A stretch of DNA of 5,578 nt from an uncultured Nitrospira sp. (GTDB taxonomy: Bacteria > Nitrospirota > Nitrospiria > Nitrospirales > UBA8639), in the NCBI GenBank assembly GCA_902500695.1, contig CABVRQ010000064.1, positions 1 through 5,578 on the forward strand, given 5' to 3'. Of the stretch, positions 1-5,347 are shown in pieces (position 1 is the stretch's first letter; every line of letters starts with the position of its first letter). Made by a program: the position numbers and the translations under genes. Under the pieces are notes generated by a model that searched no databases, was not told the origin of the DNA, and saw nothing but the letters and a program-made list of their open reading frames with translations.

Positions 1-205
1 GACCACAAATCGCAGCAAGTTCATCGGCCATTTTTATTGCAAAACCTGGTAAAAATTGGTCACAGTCCAAAAGGACACGGACAATGTCCTGAGCAAGGGG
101 ATGATTCTCCCCCCGCAGACGGTGCTCGAAGTGCCAGCGAAACCAGTGCCACTCCTTAAACATTTTAGAGCCAAAGAAATGCTCGTAGAGATCGCTTTTA
201 GTCAT
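1..205 (-). CDS. Hypothetical protein, N-terminal part (runs off the left edge)
   Basis: This is the first 68 codons of a minus-strand gene; the frame is open to the window edge. The ATG at 205-203 is preceded by a good Shine-Dalgarno, AAAGGG at 216-211, with five bases between, which strongly supports this start. The protein begins MTKSDLYEHFFGSK and is rich in aromatic and charged residues, with a cluster of Trp, His and Arg at about residues 19-29 (EWHWFRWHFEHRL). An amphipathic, helical-looking stretch follows to residue 68. There is no signal peptide or membrane segment, so a soluble cytoplasmic protein is likely. I do not recognise the family. It lies 52 bp downstream of the lipoprotein gene with no convincing terminator between, so the two may share a transcript. 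Nothing ties it to the hydrogenase. Confidence 0.75.
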   Translation of the reverse strand, partial: MTKSDLYEHFFGSKMFKEWHWFRWHFEHRLRGENHPLAQDIVRVLLDCDQFLPGFAIKMADELAAICG

Positions 206-257
206 TTATTCCCTTTAAGAAGCTAAGCGGGCCTTTGACCCGGGGAGTCCCATTACT

Positions 258-776
258 TCAAGGCATCGTCTCCAGCGCGGCCCGCGCCACCGGTTCGGCC
301 ACATCCGGGTCCTTAGCTGCCACATGGAAGAATAGTCCATCCTTGCGAGCCACCCAGAGATCCTGATGAATGCCGGAAACTTGCCGCATAAATGCGGCCA
401 CCCCAAAACCCGGCACGTCCTTTGCGTTTTCTGAGGTATTCCTGGTGAAAAGGAAGATCCCGCTTGAAGTGAGTATGACATCGAATGCGGCTTCGCCGGA
501 ATCACCCCGCAGGGCATAACTACACATTCCTGTGCCAGATTCGGTCCCCACCAGCGGCAGGCTCAGAGTGGATGCCAACACACTACCGGGCAATAGGGCA
601 CAAACATCCATACCCTCAATGTTCCGGTCAGGTAGTTCCTCAATAGACGTTGGCTCTCCTACCGCCGTTTTTGGGGCTTTGTCTGAAGTGCCGACTGCCG
701 GCTGGTCCGGCTTGGAATCGCAACCAACAAGTCCGATCAAAAGCAAGAGTAGCAAAGATAGCCCCATGAAACGCAT
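258..776 (-). CDS. Small putative lipoprotein, DUF3558-like
   Basis: A 172-residue protein with a classic lipoprotein signal: MRF, then a run of hydrophobic residues (about 5-17) ending in the lipobox L-V-G-C with Cys19 as the predicted lipidation site. Asp at +2 would, by the E. coli rule, favour retention in the inner membrane. Residues 20-50 are a Pro/Ser/Thr/Lys-rich linker. The mature domain starts near 'MDVCALLP' (Cys59) and has 'GMCSYAL' (Cys85), which could form a disulfide. The pattern 'D-x-C-A-L-L ... C-x-Y' recalls DUF3558-type lipoproteins, but this is from memory only. An alternative start at 791 adds five residues and has GGAGA about 11 bases upstream; the start at 776 has AGGTG five bases upstream. 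The frame stays open to 1085, but that would bury the signal peptide inside the protein, so I reject the longer form. Function unknown; it is divergent from the hydrogenase operon. Confidence 0.8.
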   Translation of the reverse strand: MRFMGLSLLLLLLIGLVGCDSKPDQPAVGTSDKAPKTAVGEPTSIEELPDRNIEGMDVCALLPGSVLASTLSLPLVGTESGTGMCSYALRGDSGEAAFDVILTSSGIFLFTRNTSENAKDVPGFGVAAFMRQVSGIHQDLWVARKDGLFFHVAAKDPDVAEPVARAALETMP

Positions 777-895
777 TGGCACACCTACCATTGAAATTCT
801 CGTCTCCACCGAACTCTCAACATTAGTTCTCCACCACCAACACCAAGCCGTCGACCGGGAATCCCACCCGTAACGGAAAGGCACGGGATGATGTA

Positions 896-1018
896 GAGCA
901 CGAACCTCCACTCCCAAACGCGGCGCCGAACAATATCCCAGGTTAACTAGATCCGCAAGCGTCCAGACGCTAGGCATGGGAAGACTGGTTCCTCCCATGA
1001 ACTCGTGCTCATAACCAG
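896..1018. repeat. Cluster of short inverted repeats
   Basis: Perfect arms seen: AGCGTC/GACGCT at 958-963 and 966-971 (2-base spacer); CATGGGA/TCCCATG at 975-981 and 993-999 (11-base loop); GAGCACGA/TCGTGCTC at 896-903 and 1003-1010; and CTGGTT/AACCAG at 985-990 and 1013-1018. The last can extend with ATGA/TCAT (997-1000, 1009-1012) to a 10-bp stem with a 6-base bulge. CGGCGCCG at 921-928 is also a palindrome. Some of these pairings exclude each other. They could be operator sites or leader RNA structure; each arm alone is short enough to arise by chance. Confidence 0.4.
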
Positions 1019-1094
1019 GCTGAAATGGAGCAAAGATGCGAAGGGACTGTTTCCAGACGTTCTCTGAACATTTCTTAATTTTCATGCAAAAAAG

Positions 1095-1111
1095 TTGGCT
1101 TTGAATTTGCT
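1095..1111 (+). promoter_or_regulatory. Candidate sigma-54 (-24/-12) promoter for the hyd operon
   Basis: The sequence TTGGCTTTGAATTTGCT has GG at 1097-1098 and GC at 1109-1110, exactly 12 bases apart as RpoN promoters need. It also has the TTGGC of the -24 element and the TTGCT of the -12 element; the ACG after TGGC is not conserved. The predicted transcript start is near 1122. A perfect palindrome GGTATACC follows at 1112-1119 and could be a protein site. Some hydrogenase operons in other bacteria use sigma-54 with an NtrC-family activator. No activator site or activator gene is visible here. Confidence 0.4.
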
Positions 1112-1120
1112 GGTATACCC

Positions 1121-1232
1121 AAAGGAGTGTTCAATGGGAGCGTTTTGAGGAAAAATGCCACACTGCCTTTTAGACTCCATGGTGAGCAATCTTCACGAAC
1201 CAAGATCTGAGTGGCTGAATTCGTTATGATGA
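1121..1232 (+). promoter_or_regulatory. Possible leader ORFs upstream of hydG
   Basis: AAAGGAG at 1121-1127 sits six bases before the ATG at 1134, which opens a four-codon ORF (MGAF, stop at 1146). That stop overlaps GAGG at 1147-1150, which in turn precedes the ATG at 1155. The ORF from 1155 has 24 codons (starts MPHCLLDS, ends EWLNSL) and closes with two stops, TGATGA, at 1227-1232. All of this is in the hydG frame. These may be leader peptides, a decayed 5' extension of hydG, or chance. Confidence 0.2.
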
Positions 1233-1292
1233 CTGATGAGTTCCTTGGACTGGCATTTTGGTGAATATTTTCACTCGGAACTCGGCTACCGC

Positions 1293-2129
1293 ATGACTCA
1301 TAATCCCTACCTCATTCATCCGGCGGTGATCGTGGACAGAAAACAGGAGTCCACGGATATCGTGACGTTTCGCCTGGAACTCACCGACCCAGCTCACCGT
1401 GAGTCTTTCCGGTTTAAGGCTGGGCAATTCAATATGCTCTATGTGTTCGGTGTGGGTGAGGTGGCCATTTCCATTGTGTCCGATCCGGATGAGCCGGAAT
1501 TCCTGGATCACACGATTCGTGTGGTGGGACGGATCACGAAAGTCCTAGGCAATATGCAAATAGGTGAGAGCGTGGGCGTTCGTGGACCCTTTGGCATTGG
1601 ATGGCCAATGAAAGAAGCGCAGGGGAAGGATGTGCTTATCGTGACGGGCGGGTTGGGTTGTGCCCCTGTTGTCGGAGCCATTGAATATATTTTCCGCAGG
1701 CGGGAGGAGTATGGCGCCATGACCATTCTCCACGGAGTGAAGACCCCTCACGACTTACTCTACCGGGAACGCTTCGATGCCTGGCGGCATGAGCCCCGCA
1801 CGCAGGTGCTGCTGACCAGCGATGAACCCGGCAAGACCTGGCATAGCCATGTGGGTGTGGTCACCGAATTGTTTGACCAACTGCAGTTGAACCCGGACAA
1901 TACCCTGGTCATGATGTGCGGACCGGAAATCATGATGCGAATTGCCTGTAATACCCTCTCTCATCAGGGTTTGCGCCCCGACGCCATGTATGTGTCGTTG
2001 GAGCGGCATATGGAATGCGGCATCGGACTCTGCGGGCATTGTCAGCTTGGGCCATTCTTTGTCTGTAAGGACGGGCCCGTGATGCGATTAGACCGGGTGG
2101 TGCCGTTTTTTGGGAAAGTGGGGGTGTGA
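1293..2129 (+). CDS. hydG: Group 3b [NiFe]-hydrogenase gamma subunit, FAD/NAD(P)-binding
   Basis: A 278-residue diaphorase-type subunit that passes electrons between the hydrogenase Fe-S chain and NAD(P)(H) through FAD, in the cytoplasm. Residues 1-100 form the FAD-binding barrel, with 'FKAGQF' (41-46), 'GVGEVAISI' (53-61), where the ferredoxin-reductase RxYS motif is replaced as in sulfhydrogenase gamma subunits, and 'GRIT' (79-82). The NAD(P)-binding fold has 'GGLGCAP' (119-125) and 'MCGP' (208-211). The C-terminal [2Fe-2S] site is C242, C247, C250 and C258. Length and the opening 'NPYLIHPAVIV' match Pyrococcus furiosus HydG as I recall it, which decides the start at 1293. An upstream ATG at 1236 would add 19 residues unlike the family and has no ribosome binding site. 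The chosen start also has only a weak one, which fits a gene once coupled to an upstream cistron. hydB, normally just upstream, is absent. Confidence 0.93.
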   Translation: MTHNPYLIHPAVIVDRKQESTDIVTFRLELTDPAHRESFRFKAGQFNMLYVFGVGEVAISIVSDPDEPEFLDHTIRVVGRITKVLGNMQIGESVGVRGPFGIGWPMKEAQGKDVLIVTGGLGCAPVVGAIEYIFRRREEYGAMTILHGVKTPHDLLYRERFDAWRHEPRTQVLLTSDEPGKTWHSHVGVVTELFDQLQLNPDNTLVMMCGPEIMMRIACNTLSHQGLRPDAMYVSLERHMECGIGLCGHCQLGPFFVCKDGPVMRLDRVVPFFGKVGV

Positions 2130-2171
2130 ATAGAGTACAAAGGAATGATCTAAAAAAAAGACGGATTCCCA

Positions 2172-2252
2172 ATGAAAGACGCCGCAAAGGATCTGGAAAA
2201 TAAAAAAGGAAATTCCCCTATTCCCCTTATTCAAAGGGAAATTTTTGAGTGA
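2172..2252 (+). CDS. Possible 26-residue small protein or gene remnant
   Basis: An ATG-started ORF of 26 codons in the 136-bp gap between hydG and hydD. The peptide begins MKDAAKDLENKKG and ends IPLIQREIFE. It is highly charged and reads like the N-terminus of a soluble protein cut short by the TGA at 2250. A weak GGA lies six bases before the start. Its 3' half overlaps the hairpin at 2221-2246. I do not recognise it. It could be a leader peptide, the stub of a deleted gene, or chance. Confidence 0.25.
   Translation: MKDAAKDLENKKGNSPIPLIQREIFE
2221..2246 (+). terminator. Weak terminator- or attenuator-like hairpin between hydG and hydD
   Basis: The arms CCCTT (2224-2228) and AAGGG (2234-2238) flank a five-base loop. 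TT/AA pairs (2221-2222 with 2239-2240) extend the stem past one unpaired C, and five Ts follow at 2242-2246. The stem is short. Just upstream a second ATTCCCC copy (2212-2218) could pair with the same GGGAA(A)T strand and compete with this hairpin. Partial termination would lower hydDA expression relative to hydG, but this is inference. Confidence 0.3.
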
Positions 2253-2265
2253 GAAATAGCGGGCA

Positions 2266-3111
2266 ATGACAATGAACGGAACAACTGCCCAAACTCATAA
2301 TTCTTTAAGCAGGCCTCGCCCACGGATTGCGGTGGTGAAATTTGCCTCTTGTGACGGGTGCCAGTTAAGCATCCTGAATATGGAGGACGATTTGCTGGCT
2401 TTGGGAGAGGCCCTCGACATCGCCTATTTCCCTGAAGCCTCAAGCAATATGCAGCCTGGCCCGTATGATATTACGTTTGTGGAAGGCTCCATTACCTGTC
2501 CTGAGGATCTATCTCGAGTTCTCGATCTCCGAAAACAGACGACGACCTTGATCACCATCGGCGCCTGCGCCACTTCCGGCGGCATTCAGGCTCTTCGGAA
2601 CTGGGGCGATGTGGAAGCCTTCAAGCGAACGGTCTACCCCAGCCCCGAATACATCCACAGTTTAAGCACCTCGACTCCTATTTCCGAACACGTCAATGTG
2701 GACTATGAATTGTGGGGATGCCCTATTGATAAAACACAACTCCTTCGAGTCCTAACCGATTTACTGAGGGGCGTGACACCCAGCATTCCCACACATAGTG
2801 TATGTCTGGACTGTAAACGCCAAGGCCATGTCTGTGTCCTGATCGCGAAGGGCATGCCCTGCCTCGGACCTGTCACGCGTACCGGGTGCGGGGCCATCTG
2901 CCCCGCGATGGGACGGGAGTGCTATGGGTGCTTTGGCCCCGCCGAACAGGATTCAGTGATTCCCGGAGTGCCCCCAAATACCGGATCCCTGGCCAAACAA
3001 TTTCATGAGCATCTGCAACTCATCCCCGTGGAAATGGTCCGCCGGTTTCGAGGAATCAACGGATCGGTTCAGCCGTTCCAGAAGGAAAGCGATGCCTGGG
3101 AAACCCGATAA
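2266..3111 (+). CDS. hydD: Group 3b [NiFe]-hydrogenase small (delta) subunit
   Basis: A 281-residue electron-transfer subunit that partners the Ni-Fe subunit and wires it to HydG. Residues 1-20 are a polar lead with no twin-arginine signal, so the enzyme stays in the cytoplasm. The proximal [4Fe-4S] cluster is bound by C29 and C32 ('SCDGC'), C101 ('GACATSGG') and C152 ('WGCPID'). A C-terminal Cys-rich block supplies the further clusters: C180, C183, C190, C199, C208, C212, C219 and C222 ('CLDC...GHVC...PC...GCGAIC...CYGCFGP'), the pattern of group 3b small subunits and close to P. furiosus HydD as remembered. A stop at 2257 limits the start to 2266 or 2272 (two residues shorter); neither has a strong ribosome binding site. 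The end overlaps hydA by 20 bases. Confidence 0.95.
   Translation: MTMNGTTAQTHNSLSRPRPRIAVVKFASCDGCQLSILNMEDDLLALGEALDIAYFPEASSNMQPGPYDITFVEGSITCPEDLSRVLDLRKQTTTLITIGACATSGGIQALRNWGDVEAFKRTVYPSPEYIHSLSTSTPISEHVNVDYELWGCPIDKTQLLRVLTDLLRGVTPSIPTHSVCLDCKRQGHVCVLIAKGMPCLGPVTRTGCGAICPAMGRECYGCFGPAEQDSVIPGVPPNTGSLAKQFHEHLQLIPVEMVRRFRGINGSVQPFQKESDAWETR
3082..3086 (+). promoter_or_regulatory. Ribosome binding site that fixes the hydA start
   Basis: AAGGA lies five bases before the ATG at 3092, inside the end of hydD. It selects 3092 over the in-frame ATG at 3005, which would add 29 residues that match nothing in the family and merely read through hydD in another frame. Confidence 0.75.
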
Positions 3112-4417
3112 TACCAGAACCATTAAAATCGACATGATGGCCAGGGTCGAAGGGGAAGGGGCCCTTCATATCACCGTCCAGAATGGTCAGGTTCAGGATG
3201 TTCAACTGCGGATTTTTGAACCACCTCGATTTTTTGAAGCCTTTCTCCAAGGACGTCACGTGAACGAAGTGCCCGATATCGTGGCGCGTATTTGCGGGAT
3301 TTGCCCGGTGGCCTATCAAATGAGTGCGGTCCATGCCTTGGAACAGATTTTCGGAGTGGCGATGCCACAAGGCCTTCGAGATTTACGCCGACTCCTCTAT
3401 TGCGGGGAATGGATTGAAAGTCATGTTCTTCACATTTATATGCTCCAGGGTCCTGATTTTTTAGGATTCGACAGCGGGCTTGAGATGGCTCGCTCACATC
3501 CCGATCTTGTGAAGCGAGGGCTTCGAATGAAGAAGGCAGGCAACCAGCTTTTGTCGCTCTTAGGAGGACGATCGGTGCATCCGGTTTCGGTGAAGATAGG
3601 CGGATTCTCTCAAGTGCCGACAAGGAAGACCTTACATGGACTGAAGGACGAATTCCTTTGGGCCAGAGATGCCGCTGCGGAAACGCTTCGATGGGTGAGC
3701 GGGTTTGAATTTCAGGATCCCGAACAGACCTATACCTTCCTCGCCCTCCGGGGACCTTCTGAATATCCGATGAATGAAGGCGACGTCGTCACCAATCGAG
3801 GACACCGCATGTCTGCATCCGAGTTTGAACACCATTTCCATGAAGAACAGGTTTCCTATTCCAATGCCCTTCACTGCACGTTGAATGGACAATCTTATCT
3901 CACAGGGCCATTGGCCCGGCTCGCGCTCAACCAGGACCAGCTCTCGTTGTCAGCCAAAGACGTTTTACAGAGCACGGGATTAGTCCTGCCTTTCAACCGT
4001 GCGTCCATGGGTGTCGTGGCACGATCGGTGGAAGTGCTCTATGCGTTTGACGAAGCCCTTCGCCTGATTGAACAATATGAAATGCCCCCTGCTTCAGCCG
4101 TTCCGGTAAAACTGCGAGCAGGGATTGGCATGGCCGCTACCGAAGCCCCACGAGGCGTGCTGTATCATCGTTATGAGGTTCACAACGACGGAACGATTCG
4201 TCTCGCGAAGATCGTTCCTCCGACATCCCAGAATCAGCGGCGCATAGAAGACGATCTGCGAAATCTGCTACCCGCCATTCTTCATCTGAACGATCAGGAA
4301 GTAGCAGGAAAGTGCGAAGAACTGATTCGCAGCTATGACCCCTGCATCTCCTGCGCGACCCATTTTTTGAAATTGACAAGGGAAGAATTACCCATGACGA
4401 CAACACCATCAGCATAA
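3092..4417 (+). CDS. hydA: Group 3b [NiFe]-hydrogenase large (alpha) catalytic subunit
   Basis: A 441-residue catalytic subunit that splits or makes H2 at the Ni-Fe(CN)2CO site, in the cytoplasm. 'ARVEGEG' at 17-23 is the N-terminal signature. The first Ni-binding pair is C68 and C71 in 'RICGIC', and the second is C418 and C421 in 'DPCISCATH' (416-424). Other conserved blocks are 'GRSVHPV' (159-165) and 'EAPRG' (351-355). Length and motifs fit group 3b. The residue four after C71 is Tyr75, where many [NiFe]-hydrogenases have His; I believe Tyr is common in this subgroup but could not check. After His424 there are 17 residues, starting FLKL, which the protease encoded next should remove once nickel is in place; this tail seems long for the subgroup. 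The start at 3092 has a good ribosome binding site and overlaps hydD by 20 bases, so translation is probably coupled. Confidence 0.96.
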   Translation: MPGKPDNTRTIKIDMMARVEGEGALHITVQNGQVQDVQLRIFEPPRFFEAFLQGRHVNEVPDIVARICGICPVAYQMSAVHALEQIFGVAMPQGLRDLRRLLYCGEWIESHVLHIYMLQGPDFLGFDSGLEMARSHPDLVKRGLRMKKAGNQLLSLLGGRSVHPVSVKIGGFSQVPTRKTLHGLKDEFLWARDAAAETLRWVSGFEFQDPEQTYTFLALRGPSEYPMNEGDVVTNRGHRMSASEFEHHFHEEQVSYSNALHCTLNGQSYLTGPLARLALNQDQLSLSAKDVLQSTGLVLPFNRASMGVVARSVEVLYAFDEALRLIEQYEMPPASAVPVKLRAGIGMAATEAPRGVLYHRYEVHNDGTIRLAKIVPPTSQNQRRIEDDLRNLLPAILHLNDQEVAGKCEELIRSYDPCISCATHFLKLTREELPMTTTPSA

Positions 4418-4511
4418 ACATGTTGTTCAGCGTCTCTGTATATCAAAACACCATCGATACAACACCTTATTGGCAACAGAGAGCGTACCAACTGTCGGCG
4501 TGAGATTGACC

Positions 4512-5003
4512 GTGACGAACATAAAAATTATCGGGGTGGGGAATTCCTTTGCCGGAGATGATGCGGTCGGGAATATGGTAGCCCGGCAACTTCTTCCGTA
4601 TCAGAGTTCCTCCGTCTCAATTGTGGAGGGCTGTTGTACAGGCCTGAATCTCCTTTATGAAATGCCAGAGACGGAATCCCTTATTATCATTGATGCGATT
4701 CACAGCCAATTGGAAGCAGGGACGATTGTTCGTTTCACTGTCCCACAAGATCTTGATGAAATAGAAAAACTGACCTGGAACTCTTCCACACCCTCCACTC
4801 ACGCCTTCGGCTTGGGAGAAGCGCTCATTCTGGCGCAGACCTTGGACCTGTTGCCACAGCACGTCACTCTTTTTGGCATTGAACTGGGCCACATCCAACC
4901 TGGCAAATCCCTGTCTCCACAAGTATCCCGATCCATACAATCCGTCGTCTTGCGAATTGTGACCGAGGAATTAGGTCAACCGACATGCACGAACTCCAAT
5001 TAA
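4512..5003 (+). CDS. Hydrogenase maturation endopeptidase (HycI/HybD type, family M52)
   Basis: A 163-residue cytoplasmic protease that cuts the C-terminal tail of HydA after the conserved His of DPCxxCxxH and so closes the active site. 'GVGNSFAGDD' at 8-17 is the N-terminal signature, with Asp17 at the position that binds nickel in HycI/HybD. Asp61 in 'IIIDA' and His97 in 'STHAFG' match the other two metal-contacting residues. There is no in-frame ATG. I chose the GTG at 4512 because it gives the short N-terminus typical of the family (MTNIKIIGVGN). GTG at 4500 and TTG at 4470 are alternatives, and none has a clear ribosome binding site. The gap to hydA is 94 bases, unusually wide for this operon. 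A 27-codon ORF (4420-4503) ends in GTGA at 4500, which could couple translation to the 4500 start. The 3' end overlaps hypA by 19 bases. Confidence 0.92.
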   Translation: MTNIKIIGVGNSFAGDDAVGNMVARQLLPYQSSSVSIVEGCCTGLNLLYEMPETESLIIIDAIHSQLEAGTIVRFTVPQDLDEIEKLTWNSSTPSTHAFGLGEALILAQTLDLLPQHVTLFGIELGHIQPGKSLSPQVSRSIQSVVLRIVTEELGQPTCTNSN

Positions 5004-5347
5004 TGCGCCAGGTGGTGAGTAGAGTGGAGGAAGTCTGTCAAAGCCAGCCTGGGACTCATGCGTCTCTCATCCGGCTGGAAATCAGCGGCCATTCCCATTT
5101 GGCGACACATACCTCAGAGGAATTGCAAAGCACCTTTCGTCTCGCGGCGCATGGAACGCCAGCCTATGATGCGGCTCTCGACATCCGTTTTCTGCCTGCA
5201 AAAGGTATTTGTCTATCCTGTGGACACACAACTGACCGAGGGCCTGAGACGTTTACCTGTCCTCACTGCTCGTCAGGAGATGTCCTATGGGAGGATCTGC
5301 CGGAATTGGTACTCAAAGACATTCAATTGCTGGATTCAACGGAATGA
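4985..5347 (+). CDS. hypA: Hydrogenase nickel incorporation protein HypA
   Basis: A 120-residue nickel metallochaperone that works with the GTPase HypB to load nickel into the hydrogenase large subunit. The N-terminal 'MHEL' supplies His2 and Glu3, the nickel site of HypA, and fixes the start because the N-terminus must be exact. The structural zinc site is the two CxxC pairs C76/C79 ('ICLSCG') and C92/C95 ('TCPHCS'). The length is normal for the family. AGG about nine bases upstream, inside the protease gene, may serve as ribosome binding site. It overlaps the protease by 19 bases and hypF by four (ATGA), so it is part of a coupled operon. No hypB is visible; it may lie beyond the right edge. 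Confidence 0.96.
   Translation: MHELQLMRQVVSRVEEVCQSQPGTHASLIRLEISGHSHLATHTSEELQSTFRLAAHGTPAYDAALDIRFLPAKGICLSCGHTTDRGPETFTCPHCSSGDVLWEDLPELVLKDIQLLDSTE

Larger units (their letters stand above)
777..1292. other. Divergent intergenic region without a convincing gene
   Basis: About 516 bp between the lipoprotein gene (minus) and hydG (plus). The left part (to 1085) is open in the minus frame of the lipoprotein but does not read like a known protein. The middle (896-1018) is dense in short inverted repeats. The right part has a sigma-54-like promoter at 1095-1111, a GGTATACC palindrome at 1112-1119, and short ORFs in the hydG frame. I found no Cys-rich Fe-S motif in the part I translated (from about 1083), and nothing elsewhere that reads as a hydB remnant. 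Confidence 0.6.

Noticed and set aside
223..245. CGGG/CCCG hairpin between the lipoprotein gene and the left-edge gene
   Set aside because: The stem is only four pairs with no T-run on the minus strand, so it is not a credible terminator.
820..846. TTGGTG ... TAATGT as a minus-strand promoter for the lipoprotein gene
   Set aside because: The spacer is only 15 bases and both boxes are poor; the GGT-rich low-complexity sequence makes such matches likely by chance.
532..873. Plus-strand ORF of 113 codons opposite the lipoprotein gene
   Set aside because: It is the antisense of a protein with a clear signal peptide and lipobox; its translation has no recognisable domain and no ribosome binding site.
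1225..1230. TATGAT resembling a -10 box upstream of hydG
   Set aside because: No acceptable -35 element lies 16-18 bases upstream and there is no extended -10 TG.
3005..3091. Upstream ATG extending HydA by 29 residues
   Set aside because: The extension only reads hydD in another frame, does not match the family N-terminus, and a much better ribosome binding site precedes 3092.
3313..3318. Tyr75 in place of the usual His after the first CxxC of HydA (codon 3314-3316)
   Set aside because: I believe 'CGICPVAY' is a common form in group 3b, so it is probably a subgroup trait and not a defect; an alignment would settle it.
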